Source of the DNA: Thereva unica
Taxonomy: Eukaryota > Arthropoda > Insecta > Diptera > Therevidae
Length of the DNA: 64,000 nt
Reading direction: 5' to 3'
Assembly (NCBI GenBank): GCA_949987705.1
Contig: OX465286.1
Coordinates: forward strand, 20,101,676-20,165,675
Shown here piece by piece: positions 49,384 to 59,111 of this stretch. Position 1 is the stretch's first letter. Every line of letters begins with the position of its first letter. The position numbers and the translations under genes are program-made. The notes beneath the pieces were generated by a model. That model was not told the origin of the DNA and searched no databases. It saw only the letters and a list, made by a program, of their open reading frames with translations.

Positions 49384-51336
49384 GCACACAATCTGGTGCT
49401 CAGGCTTGAACATGCAGCTCTAAACAAAGGAGTTGCGCTGACGGCCTTCCTCGATATCGAGGGAGCCTTTGACAACACATCCTTTGATACTATAGCTAGG
49501 GCTCTACGTAGACACAGTCTAAGTAGCACTTTCTGCAACTGGATTGACTCTATGCTGAGAACTCGCAAACTAATTGTTTCTCATGTTGAGGGGTCTCTGG
49601 AGGGCACTATAGCAAGAGGCTGCCCGCAGGGAGGAGTTTTATCTCCACTTCTCTGGTGCCTTGTTGTAGATGAACTCCTCGAGCTGCTCAACGGTCGAAA
49701 CATTTTCGCCCAAGGTTACGCTGATGATGTCGTCATAGTAATTACAGGTGAATCTGAAGACGCCATGTCAAGGCGCCTGCAGCAGGCACTTGATCTGGTC
49801 TCTAGCTGGTGCGAGAGCGTAGGTCTAAAAGTCAATCCCGACAAAACGATCCTAGTTCCTTTCACCAGGAAACGATCACTACCGGGAATTTGGGAACCTA
49901 CATTCGCCGGCAGAACTATAGGCTTTTCACAACAAGCCAAATATTTAGGAGTGACGCTAGATGCCAAGCTCAACTGGAAACAGCATATGGACACTCTGAT
50001 GTGTAGAACGCGCAGATCCCTGTGGGCTTGCCGCAGAGCTTGTGGTTCCACCTGGGGTTTGCAACCGAAAACCATGTACTGGATATACACCACCATCATA
50101 AGACCCATGGTAACTTATGGAGCTTTAGTTTGGTGGCACAGAACGAAGCTTAAGGGTTCCATAACCATTTTAAGCAAAATTCAAAGAATGGCTTGCCTCT
50201 CCATCACTGGGGCCATCCGCACTTCCCCAACGGCAGCGCTGGAGACTCTCCTCAATTTGGTACCCCTCCACCTTGAGGTAGAGAAGTCCGCCATAAACGC
50301 GGCGCTGCGGCTGAAAGCGAATGGTTACTTGGGCGCTGGTCTTGGGCGAGGACATTCTATAATAATCAACATCATAGAAGAGATTCCGGAAGCGAAGATG
50401 CTATCGGACGGCATGCCCTATAAAATCTCAAAATTTAAGCAACCTTCTGTACATATACAGGAAAGGCTTACCTGGACTTTTCCTAAAGTTTTGCCGGGCG
50501 GGCTAGTATGGTACACGGATGGCTCTAAAATGGAGACAGGTGTAGGCGCCGGAATCTGGAGTGAAAGTCCCAGATTCAGCAAGGCTATAAGTCTAGGCAC
50601 TCTGGCAACTGTCTTTCAAGCAGAGGTGTACGCTATTCTGGCATGCACTCATGAGAACTTAAGAAGGGCCTACCAAAATAAACGGATTTTTATCTTCTCT
50701 GACAGCCAAGCGGCAATTAGAGCGATAAGGTCCCGTAGGACCAAGTCGAAATTAGTTTGGGACTGCCAACGTGCTCTTCATGAGTTGGGCGTTCTCAATC
50801 AAATTACACTTGTCTGGGTCCCGGGTCACCGGGGCTTCGAAGGCAATGAAAGAGCGGATGCCCTGGCTAAACAGGGCTCTGATTTAGAATTCATGGGTCC
50901 AGAGCCGGCTATTGGGGCACCGTCCAGCTTGCTGCAAAGGGCCCTGGCCGATCGGAACTTGATGAAACATATTGAACGCTGGAGGTCCGCGCCTGGACTG
51001 GCCAACTCTAAGCGGTTCCTTCCAGTGCCGTCCTCTAAGACGGCCAAGGAATTATTACGGCGCAGTAGGAGTGATGTTAGGACACTTGTTGGCTTAATTA
51101 CCGGACACTGTGCCCTAAATTATCATTTATGGAAGATAGGAAGGGCGGAGGACCCTACATGTAGGCTTTGCCTAGAAGAGGATGAGTCTGCCCTCCATGT
51201 TCTCTGTGAGTGCCCTGCAATAGCGAGGAGCAGGGTCTCTTTGTTCGAGAAATCCCTGCTCGAACACTCAAGTCTAAGCGACAAATCACTAGGCAGACTG
51301 CTGAACTTGTTCAGGCGGTCTGGCCTACAAATATGA
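49384..51336 (+). pseudogene. LOA-like ORF2 fragment: reverse transcriptase, RNase H and zinc finger
   Basis: There is an uninterrupted frame of about 650 codons with no true start, because the element is 5'-truncated. Counting from the GTG at 49,396: RT motif A FLDIEGAFDN (residues about 18-27), motif B GCPQGGVLSP (75-84), catalytic YADD (108-111), and an RNase H domain with YTDGS (about 373-377), a Glu in FQAEVYAI, an Asp in FSDSQAAI, and WVPGHRG (about 473). A C-terminal CCHC-like finger (CRLC … HVLCEC, about 588-605) follows. RT plus RNase H points to the I/LOA/R1 group, and the spacing and the LVWVPGHRG/NERADALAK signature suit LOA. The endonuclease and N-terminal RT are absent, so it cannot act alone, although the catalytic residues are intact. 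Confidence 0.9.
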
Positions 51337-51415
51337 GGTGTAGGGGTTGTAGTACAATAGGCCAACTAAATGGCCGCAGTACCTTTGGACCTAATACCTC
51401 ACACAGGAAAAAAAA
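49384..51415 (+). mobile_element. 5'-truncated LOA-like (I superfamily) LINE inserted in Jockey
   Basis: The element begins in the middle of its reverse transcriptase at 49,384. It ends in a short 3' UTR with an A-run (51,409-51,418, partly shared with the duplication) and is bounded by an exact 13-bp target duplication. It lies in the opposite orientation to its Jockey host. 5' truncation is the usual outcome of incomplete reverse transcription. The reading frame is open throughout, which suggests a fairly young insertion. Confidence 0.93.
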
Positions 51416-51428
51416 AAAGGACTTCTGA
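51416..51428. repeat. Target-site duplication, right copy (LOA-like LINE)
   Basis: Exact match to 49,371-49,383. The preceding A-run is the LINE tail. Confidence 0.9.
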
Positions 51429-51939
51429 ACGGATTCAATCCGAGAACGGTGGAGAGAGGTATAAGGATTCCACACAACAGATGCGTATTCTAAGTGAGAC
51501 CGAACAAGGGACATGTAAAGGACTTTTAATGTAAATGGGTCCCGAAAGTCAGTAGAATTTCGCTTTATGAAACCCAGCATTCTAAAAGCTTTGGAGCATG
51601 CAAAGTCAACCTGGCAAGATGAGTTGAACGTATGATCAAAGGTAACGCCAAGATCACAAATAGTAACTGGAGAGTCAACAATCACACCATTAATATTATA
51701 TGAATAATAAAAAGGAACAACAAGACGATAAAACGAATATTTTTTACATTTATTGGGATTTAACTCTAGTCTGTTAGCCTTGCACCACGAACAAAGGGTG
51801 TCAAGTTCCTTCTGAAGAATAATGCAGTCGGATAGTGAAAAAATTGATGTAAAGATCTTCAAATCATATGCGAACAATAAAGTACTGGCACGCGAAAAAA
51901 TGTTACAAACATCATTAATAAAAATAATGAATAACAACG
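51416..51939 (-). pseudogene. Jockey reverse transcriptase, palm segment with lost catalytic Asp
   Basis: The minus strand encodes LLFIIFINDVCNIF, then the region of the catalytic box, then LNPNKCKK and the stretch ending SRIESVQKSF. The expected F/YADD box reads FAYD: the first catalytic Asp is Tyr (codon at 51,867-51,869). This should abolish polymerase activity. The frame continues into 49,008-49,383 when the LOA insert is ignored. The segment is cut at 51,939 by the Gypsy LTR. Confidence 0.85.
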
Positions 51940-52070
51940 TGACACGGAGTCTATTTCTCGAATTAAAAACGGACGATTATAAAAAAAACGATTTATTTCT
52001 AAAACGAACAAAAAGCAAAACAAAACAGTATTTCCACAAAAATATATCGAACACGAATATATATACGTAG
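51940..52070 (-). repeat. 3' LTR of the Gypsy element (short; inner end uncertain)
   Basis: The plus-strand sequence starting TGACACGGAGTCT matches 63,951-64,000 over the roughly 49 visible bases, apart from one substitution (A at 51,953, G at 63,964) and one base in an A-run. In element orientation it ends …CTCCGTGTCA and holds an AATAAA hexamer (near 51,995). Integrase stops at 52,079, so the LTR cannot exceed about 135 bp, which is short for Gypsy. The only purine-rich stretch for second-strand priming is the A-run at 52,072-52,080. Confidence 0.75.
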
Positions 52071-52078
52071 GTTTTTTT

Positions 52079-53458
52079 TTAAGAGTTCACGCCGGCGTCT
52101 CCGTCTCGACTGTCTTTCGCTTCTTCTTCCTTCTCGCCGTCATCAACGCTGTCTGAGCCACGAACTGAGAAGAGGGTAGTGTTACCGGATGGCATCGGCG
52201 CGTGACAGTTCGGCCCTTCCTGACTAGAAGACGTCCCGGCTTCATCGAGTTCCTCGTCCTCTTCTGTATCCTCGGCCTCTGGGGATGTTGGACACCATGG
52301 TTTTAGCTTATCCGACGCGTAGATTGAACAAAACCGGCGCTGGGTTCTTTGCTGACCTGGTAAATCTTCCACTAAATATCGATCCTTGCCGATAACTTTG
52401 GTTATAATGTAGGGACCGCGGTACCTAGGCTCTAGTTTCTTCGAGTCTCCCGTAGCACTCGGCTGATTCTCCAGAACGACCAACTGACCCTCCGCATATA
52501 GGGTTGGTGTCTTATGTGTACGGTCGAATCGCGCCTTCCATTTTTCACGAGCTAATTTAATTCTATTGGCGGCCTCGGCGCGCCTTTTGGTCATTGGTTG
52601 GTTGTCTAAGATCGGTTCATCATCTTGCAAAACTCTTAGAAATTTATTTGCGGTCACGTCTCGAAGTCGAAAATCGAATATTATTTCGTGTGGGCTATAC
52701 CTGGTGGTCGCGTTTCTCTGAGTATTCAAGGCCCATTGTAACTCTCGGAGATTTTTATCCCATTCTTTCGGATTATCTGTCGTAGTTCGTATGTAGTTTA
52801 CAACGGATTGATTCATTCGTTCCACTTGTCCGTTGGCCCTTGGCGTTCGGACAGCTACCTTTACATGCTTGATGTCGTTGTTATCACAATATTCCTTGAA
52901 GAGTTTTGAGGTAAACGCTGCACCTCGATCTGTGATAATTTTCTTTGGTAGTCCGAAGTAGTAGTGAGCTCATTCAACAGGGTTATTACTGGTCGGGTAG
53001 TAGTTTGCTTCGTTGCCTTTACCACTACATACTTACTAAATTGGTCGGCCACAACGATTATATATACGTTTCCAGATTTGGATCGGGGAAAATGACCAAG
53101 GTGGTCTTATGTGCAGGACTGTAAATGGTATAGGTTGAACATCCTCGTAGTACATCTCTCCTTCTACCTGTCCCGGGGTTCGTTTGTGGTAACAACACTC
53201 GATACATCCGTTGACATATTGCTTTACATATTTTCTTAGCTTTGGGAACCAAAAATTCTCTGTAATGCGTTGTAGTGTTTTTTCTATCCCGAAGTGGCCC
53301 ATATCATCGTGATATGATTGGACTATTCTCCATCGTACTGCAGTTGGGACAACGAACTTAATCTTATCGCCATCCTTTCGGTATAATCGACTATTACGGA
53401 TACAGTATTCTTTACGGAATTGCGTTTTTTTTCTCTGATTCTTCTTCGCCGGATACAA
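52079..53458 (-). pseudogene. Gypsy integrase in three frames (zinc domain, core, GPY module)
   Basis: Integrase inserts the element DNA into chromosomes. The N-terminal zinc motif has His-x4-His and, about 30 residues later, Cys-x2-Cys (HDDMGH … CIEC, about 53,195-53,320). A one-base insertion near 53,107 shifts the frame just at the first catalytic Asp. The core then runs in another frame (VADQFSKYVVV) until about 52,965, where a second shift leads to the ITDRG motif (second Asp) and then GQVER (catalytic Glu, about 52,826). The C-terminal part carries a GPY-type module (RYRGPYIITKV) and an acidic Glu/Asp/Ser-rich tail ending at 52,079. The upstream join to RNase H is also out of frame, at an A8 run (53,425-53,432). 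Confidence 0.88.
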
Positions 53459-54201
53459 TTTGAAATATACCTTTCAACTTCGGATCCTGCATCTGCATAG
53501 CGCTTAACCAATCTTCGTCTTCGGCTCGTATTCGCAATATATTTCCGGTTCCATCCTCTGCTTCTGACGGTGGTTCGTATGGTGCGCGACTTAGGGCGTC
53601 GACATGTCGCATAAGGCTTCCTGCTCGGTTGGTAATTTCCACTTCATATTCTTGGATTTTACACAACCATCGTGCTACTCGAGGTATCATTTGTTTCGTT
53701 GGCTTCATATCACTAATGGCTGTACAGTCGGTAACTAGGCGAAACCTTTTTCCTAAAACGTACAACCTGAATCGCTGTAGTGTCTCGACGATAGCTAAAA
53801 TCTCTAGCTCATAACTGTGAAACTTTTTTTCGGCGTCGGTGCATTGTCGGCTATAGAAGGCAACCACTTTTAATTCTTTATCCGGCATCTCCTGCAATAA
53901 GATTCCTCCAAGTCCTTCGGCACCAGCGTCGGTGTGAATCTCATGGCGAGCTGATCGATTATAAAGTTGTAATACGGGTTCATTGGTGAGGTGCGTTTTC
54001 AAGTTTTGGAAAGCGGATTCCTGTTCTGGCTCCCAGACGAAGGTTCCAGTTTTCGTTTTTAACAATTTTGTGATTGGCTTGGCAATAAGCGCATAATTTC
54101 GAATGAATTTCCTGAAAAATCCACGAAGTCCTAAGAATCGTCGAACTTCAGTCACAGTTCTCGGTTTCGGAAAATTTCGAATACATTCCGTCTTCTCTTT
54201 C
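53412..54201 (-). pseudogene. Gypsy RNase H domain
   Basis: This domain degrades the RNA strand during reverse transcription. The frame begins with the RT connection region (FPKPRTVTEVRRFLGLRGFF, then FRKFIRNYA). It has the RNase H residues: Asp in HTDAGAEGLGGILLQ, Glu in SYELEILAIVE and Asp in RLVTDC. It ends in VDALSRAPYEPP and a linker toward integrase. It is open until the A8 run, where it stops at 53,412 while integrase continues one frame away. Upstream it is split from RT by the TIR element. The frame is conserved across that insertion: 1,396 bp plus the 5-bp duplication equals 467 codons. Confidence 0.88.
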
Positions 54202-54206
54202 CCTGG
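54202..54206. repeat. CCTGG target duplication, left copy
   Basis: CCTGG precedes the TIR element and recurs at 55,603-55,607. Removing the element and one copy restores an uninterrupted Gypsy frame. Confidence 0.75.
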
Positions 54207-55602
54207 GGCCCGTTTTTGTAATACGCTTATTCGCAAACTTGAATTTCGTAAAACGAAAAATAAAATAACGATAATTTTTAATAGTGGTTCACATATTACG
54301 AACAAATCAAGTTCGTAAATTCAATGGTGTTCGTAAGCATATTGAAGCTGCGGCTACTAGCTTATGGCTAATATTTATAGCGCTTGGAGACATAACGGCC
54401 GTGAATTGTCAATTTTGAAATTAGTTCAAGATTTTGGTAACTTATCAAGTTACTAAATATTTGGCGTCATATTTTAGTCTATGAGGAAAATAGAGATGGT
54501 GGAAGGACTCAGCAGCATAAATATAATATTTTCAAACGAAAATTAAGGGATATATCAAATCCTTTAGATATGCCAAATAAGGAGTGAGGGATAATTCAAT
54601 TTATTATGTAAAATCTTTAATAAATAAGTTTTTAGTTTCGTTCAGCGCTTTTGATTATCGAAAGGGGCTTTTCTGTTCGTAATAGAAAAAATACATCTTT
54701 CTTCTGATCAATTAATAACATACATCCCACCTGTACTAAGACTAGCTGTTACTTTAATTGTTCTATTTCTTCTACCAAAATACGGCGAGAAATGATTTTA
54801 CTTGTCCAATATCAAAATGTATGGTTTCAATTATATTACAAGAAATATTAATTAAAATTGAGAGCAAGAAACTAAAGAGTGGTTTTATTCAAAATACGGG
54901 TTAGGTATTTCTCTTAAGCCCCTATGACACTTCTTTTTTTTCGTATTTTTAATGCATAAAAAATGAAGTTAGAAAGGTATGAATATTTTCCAATGTAGAA
55001 AAGCTATTAGTGTATTAGTCAACAGTAAGTGTCAAAAATATAAAAATTTCATTAAAAATGCGAACCTGTCAAAAAAAATACATTAAAAATGTAAATTTTT
55101 TACATTTTTAAGATTCTTGGAGAATTTTTTGACAGTTCTGCATTAAACAGCTGATACATATTTGAGAAATTTACTTTTTTGTGAGCAAGTAAATACATAC
55201 TCAAAAGAGTTATAAATGAATTAGAATCAAAGGCAATGTGATCATTTTTTTAAAAATTCATGCGCATTAATGTCCAAGAAGAAGTAAGATTTGATTAATT
55301 TATTTCTGTTTCATTCTCATAAAAGTCTGGTTATCTTATTCTCACATGACTCGATTTAACGCATTAAAAATACGGAAAAAAAAGAAGTGTCATAGGGGCT
55401 TTAACACAATTTATTCCGTGTTTCTAATATATTTTAAGTGTAACTAGTCCTTTGGCAAGGTACGAACAACTTATAGGTGGCGTAATGCACCGTTCGTTAA
55501 TTTACGAAAATTCGTTAAGTTTTCGTATTACATGGACAACAAAATTTAAAAATGAAAATTAAAAAGTCGATTTTACGAAAAAGCGTATTATAAAAACGGG
55601 CC
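54207..55602. mobile_element. 1.4-kb non-autonomous TIR element, superfamily unknown
   Basis: Termini read GGCCCGTTTTTGTAATACGC and, inverted at the right, GGCCCGTTTTTATAATACGC, with further similarity inward (TTCG, TAAAACG). It is flanked by CCTGG. A 5-bp duplication does not fit the TWA of PIF/Harbinger or the TA of mariner, and the GGCCCG terminus does not fit the CAC start of Transib, so I leave the class open. No coding frame is seen; the interior is A/T-rich and hosts another MITE. A second copy lies in unit B (56,662-58,057). Confidence 0.85.
54917..55400. mobile_element. 484-bp MITE nested in the TIR element, TTA target duplication
   Basis: TIRs start AGCCCCTATGACACTTCTTT at the left and the inverse at the right, continuing into CGTATTTTTAATGC. 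TTA is duplicated (54,914-54,916 and 55,401-55,403). The TWA duplication suggests PIF/Harbinger. The interior contains further A/T-rich inverted stretches (ACATTAAAAATGT; TTTTTTGACAG against CTGTCAAAAAA). No coding capacity. Confidence 0.8.
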
Positions 55603-55607
55603 CCTGG

Positions 55608-55820
55608 TTTTATCCCTCGTTCGCTAATTTGGTGGCCCAGGAACGTAATTTCGGTCGCAAGTATGGTGCATTTATTGGGTCTTAAGGTCAAATTTACGTC
55701 CCCCAATATCTTTAGGAATCGGTCCACCGAGCAAGCTTACAGGAAACTTTTTGTTTCGTGTTTCATCGTGTAAAATGAGGCTATGCCTTGTTCGATGTTT
55801 TTGCTAGGAATGATAATATC
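55608..55820 (-). pseudogene. Gypsy reverse transcriptase, C-terminal fragment (unit A)
   Basis: The minus strand reads DIIIPSKNIEQGIAS after the split YLDD motif. An in-frame stop follows at 55,737-55,739, then DRFLKILGDVNLTLRPNKC and FLGHQISERGIKPG, the usual RT region before the connection. It is bounded by the RTE insertion (55,821) and the TIR element (55,602). This is the original copy in genomic order; unit B holds a duplicate at 58,063-58,275. Confidence 0.85.
55812..55820. repeat. RTE target-site duplication, left copy
   Basis: GATAATATC here is repeated at 61,534-61,542. On the minus strand it encodes the end of the Gypsy YLDD-I-I motif. Confidence 0.85.
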
Positions 55821-56634
55821 CTCAAGGCAGGCCTCGGACAGGACGGACTCAACGGCAACGACCCAGGCAACGAAATATGGAATTGGAACTTGGAACGTCA
55901 GAACGCTCAACAGGACGGGCGCTCTGCGTTCGCTTTTATTATTATTGGAAAAATACGGCATAGCAATCACCGCTCTACAGGAAACCAAATGGACTCACAG
56001 TGGCATAATGGATCTCAAAACCCACACGATACTCTCCAGTGGTTCATCGAATGGAAGAAGAGAGTTCGGAGTTGCCTTCATAGTCGAAAAGAAAATGAAA
56101 TCACTGATTCTGGACTTCAAGCCAGTAAATAATAGGATATGTACGCTTCGGATTAAAACAAGACTACATAACATTAGTCTCATAAACGTCCATGCGCCCA
56201 CAGAAGACAAGACGGATGAGGAGAAAGAGGAATTCTACCAGGAGCTAACAAACGTCATCAGATTAATACCGTCAAACGATATTAAAATGGTGCTTGGAGA
56301 CATGAACGCCAAAGTAGGAAAAGAAGAGGAATTCCTAGGAGTCATAGGAAAGCACAGCCTACATAACGCTACCAATGACAATGGTAGTAGATTGATCGAT
56401 CTCGCTAGCTCGAACTCAATGGTAGTAAGTTCAACAATGTTCCCACATAAAAATATTCATAAGATGACGTGGCAGTCACCAGACAGGGTTACATATAATC
56501 AAATAGACCACGTCCTAATTGAGAGAAGAGGGGCCACGAGTATACTGGATGTGAGAACTATGAGGGGAGCGTGCTATGGCTCGGACCACTATCTTGTCAA
56601 AGTGATTTAGAGCCCGGATAACGACCAAAACTCA
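55821..56634 (+). pseudogene. RTE-type endonuclease fragment in duplicated unit A
   Basis: This is a duplicate of the first 814 bp of the RTE LINE. It encodes an AP-type endonuclease with GTWNVRTL (about 55,885), LQETKW (catalytic Glu), VLGDMNAKVG (Asp/Asn) and a C-terminal GSDHYLV, then a stop at 56,608-56,610. The unit ends 24 bp later at the duplication junction, so no reverse transcriptase follows. An ATG at 55,783 in frame lies in Gypsy sequence and is not the LINE start. It differs from unit B by Tyr against Cys before GSDHY. Confidence 0.9.
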
Positions 56635-56661
56635 AATACATTCCGTCTTCTCTTTCCCTGG

Positions 56662-58057
56662 GGCCCGTTTTTGTAATACGCTTATTCGCAAACTTGAATT
56701 TCGTAAAACGAAAAATAAAATAACGATAATTTTTAATAGTGGTTCACATATTACGAACAAATCAAGTTCGTAAATTCAATGGTGTTCGTAAGCATATTGA
56801 AGCTGCGGCTACTAGCTTATGGCTAATATTTATAGCGCTTGGAGACATAACGGCCGTGAATTGTCAATTTTGAAATTAGTTCAAGATTTTGGTAACTTAT
56901 CAAGTTACTAAATATTTGGCGTCATATTTTAGTCTATGAGGAAAATAGAGATGGTGGAAGGACTCAGCAGCATAAATATAATATTTTCAAACGAAAATTA
57001 AGGGATATATCAAATCCTTTAGATATGCCAAATAAGGAGTGAGGGATAATTCAATTTATTATGTAAAATCTTTAATAAATAAGTTTTTAGTTTCGTTCAG
57101 CGCTTTTGATTATCGAAAGGGGCTTTTCTGTTCGTAATAGAAAAAATACATCTTTCTTCTGATCAATTAATAACATACATCCCACCTGTACTAAGACTAG
57201 CTGTTACTTTAATTGTTCTATTTCTTCTACCAAAATACGGCGAGAAATGATTTTACTTGTCCAATATCAAAATGTATGGTTTCAATTATATTACAAGAAA
57301 TATTAATTAAAATTGAGAGCAAGAAACTAAAGAGTGGTTTTATTCAAAATACGGGTTAGGTATTTCTCTTAAGCCCCTATGACACTTCTTTTTTTTCGTA
57401 TTTTTAATGCATAAAAAATGAAGTTAGAAAGGTATGAATATTTTCCAATGTAGAAAAGCTATTAGTGTATTAGTCAACAGTAAGTGTCAAAAATATAAAA
57501 ATTTCATTAAAAATGCGAACCTGTCAAAAAAAATACATTAAAAATGTAAATTTTTTACATTTTTAAGATTCTTGGAGAATTTTTTGACAGTTCTGCATTA
57601 AACAGCTGATACATATTTGAGAAATTTACTTTTTTGAGAGCAAGTAAATACATACTCAAAAGAGTTATAAATGAATTAGAATCAAAGGCAATGTGATCAT
57701 TTTTTTAAAAATTCATGCGCATTAATGTCCAAGAAGAAGTAAGATTTGATTAATTTATTTCTGTTTCATTCTCATAAAAGTCTGGTTATCTTATTCTCAC
57801 ATGACTCGATTTAACGCATTAAAAATACGGAAAAAAAAGAAGTGTCATAGGGGCTTTAACACAATTTATTCCGTGTTTCTAATATATTTTAAGTGTAACT
57901 AGTCCTTTGGCAAGGTACGAACAACTTATAGGTGGCGTAATGCACCGTTCGTTAATTTACGAAAATTCGTTAAGTTTTCGTATTACATGGACAACAAAAT
58001 TTAAAAATGAAAATTAAAAAGTCGATTTTACGAAAAAGCGTATTATAAAAACGGGCC
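56662..58057. mobile_element. TIR element, duplicated copy in unit B
   Basis: Same 1,396-bp element and CCTGG flanks as 54,207-55,602, carried by the segmental duplication rather than by a new transposition, since the flanks beyond the duplications also match. Confidence 0.9.
57372..57855. mobile_element. Nested 484-bp MITE, duplicated copy
   Basis: Copy of 54,917-55,400 at the fixed 2,455-bp offset. One substitution (GTGAGC to GAGAGC) lies near 57,637. Confidence 0.85.
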
Positions 58058-58062
58058 CCTGG

Positions 58063-58275
58063 TTTTATCCCTCGTTCGCTAATTTGGTGGCCCAGGAACG
58101 TAATTTCGGTCGCAAGTATGGTGCATTTATTGGGTCTTAAGGTCAAATTTACGTCCCCCAATATCTTTAGGAATCGGTCCACCGAGCAAGCTTACAGGAA
58201 ACTTTTTGTTTCGTGTTTCATCGTGTAAAATGAGGCTATGCCTTGTTCGATGTTTTTGCTAGGAATGATAATATC
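58063..58275 (-). pseudogene. Gypsy reverse transcriptase C-terminal fragment, duplicated copy
   Basis: Identical by eye to 55,608-55,820, including the in-frame stop (now 58,192-58,194). It is a passenger of the segmental duplication and has no functional connection to the remaining Gypsy pol. Confidence 0.88.
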
Positions 58276-59065
58276 CTCAAGGCAGGCCTCGGACAGGACG
58301 GACTCAACGGCAACGACCCAGGCAACGAAATATGGAATTGGAACTTGGAACGTCAGAACGCTCAACAGGACGGGCGCTCTGCGTTCGCTTTTATTATTAT
58401 TGGAAAAATACGGCATAGCAATCACCGCTCTACAGGAAACCAAATGGACTCACAGTGGCATAATGGATCTCAAAACCCACACGATACTCTCCAGTGGTTC
58501 ATCGAATGGAAGAAGAGAGTTCGGAGTTGCCTTCATAGTCGAAAAGAAAATGAAATCACTGATTCTGGACTTCAAGCCAGTAAATAATAGGATATGTACG
58601 CTTCGGATTAAAACAAGACTACATAACATTAGTCTCATAAACGTCCATGCGCCCACAGAAGACAAGACGGATGAGGAGAAAGAGGAATTCTACCAGGAGC
58701 TAACAAACGTCATCAGATTAATACCGTCAAACGATATTAAAATGGTGCTTGGAGACATGAACGCCAAAGTAGGAAAAGAAGAGGAATTCCTAGGAGTCAT
58801 AGGAAAGCACAGCCTACATAACGCTACCAATGACAATGGTAGTAGATTGATCGATCTCGCTAGCTCGAACTCAATGGTAGTAAGTTCAACAATGTTCCCA
58901 CATAAAAATATTCATAAGATGACGTGGCAGTCACCAGACAGGGTTACATATAATCAAATAGACCACGTCCTAATTGAGAGAAGAGGGGCCACGAGTATAC
59001 TGGATGTGAGAACTATGAGGGGAGCGTGCTGTGGCTCGGACCACTATCTTGTCAAAGTGATTTAG
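58276..59065 (+). pseudogene. RTE endonuclease domain (unit B)
   Basis: The AP-like endonuclease nicks target DNA to prime reverse transcription. Catalytic landmarks are intact: Asn in GTWNVRTL, Glu in LQETKW, Asp and Asn in VLGDMNAKVG, and the SDH near the C terminus. The frame meets a TAG at 59,063-59,065 just after DHYLVKVI, and the open reading continues in another frame from about 59,112. The ORF is therefore broken between endonuclease and RT by a stop and a small indel. Confidence 0.9.
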
Positions 59066-59111
59066 AGCCCGGATAACGACCAAAACTCAAAGAGGGCAAA
59101 CACAGCTAAGG

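Larger units (their letters stand above)
48811..51939 (-). mobile_element. Jockey-type non-LTR retrotransposon, 5' part outside, interrupted by a LOA-like LINE
   Basis: This minus-strand LINE has a 3' tail of repeated AAAT (plus strand TTTA repeats, 48,818-48,842) abutting the CsRn1-like integrase. Two pieces of one reverse transcriptase frame flank the LOA insertion (49,008-49,383 and 51,416-51,939). At 51,939 the element is cut by the LTR of the second Gypsy element, just before the LLFIIFINDV segment, so its 5' portion should resume beyond the Gypsy copy to the right of the window. Bases 48,843-49,007 are its A/T-rich 3' UTR. Confidence 0.85.
54180..56634. repeat. Tandem duplication, unit A (2,455 bp)
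   Basis: The unit starts AATACATTCCG in Gypsy sequence and runs through the TIR element, the Gypsy RT fragment and the first 814 bp of the RTE LINE. It then repeats at 56,635. By eye the two units differ at about two sites: TTGTGAGC against TTGAGAGC (about 55,182 and 57,637), and TGCTATGG against TGCTGTGG (56,575 and 59,030). Breakpoints share only an AA dinucleotide. Confidence 0.95.
56635..59089. repeat. Tandem duplication, unit B (2,455 bp)
   Basis: Second copy of 54,180-56,634. It passes without a break into the rest of the RTE LINE at 59,090, so unit B holds the RTE 5' part still connected to its body, while unit A holds the copy still connected to the flanking Gypsy RNase H. Either could be the original. 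Confidence 0.95.

Noticed and set aside
49396..51336. Intact LINE gene with a start at 49,396
   Set aside because: The codon there is GTG and the frame is open to the insertion boundary at 49,384. The element is 5'-truncated within RT, so no authentic start exists.
51311..51428. C-terminal extension of the Jockey frame through 51,311
   Set aside because: The codons below 51,416 are the antisense of the LOA LINE 3' end (A-run read as Phe repeats), not Jockey sequence.
53412..54305. N-terminal extension of the RNase H frame up to 54,305
   Set aside because: The first 33 or so codons translate the TIR element inserted at 54,207.
55783..56610. Endonuclease gene starting at the ATG at 55,783
   Set aside because: The first codons lie in the Gypsy RT sequence outside the RTE boundary at 55,821; the ATG is a chance fusion.
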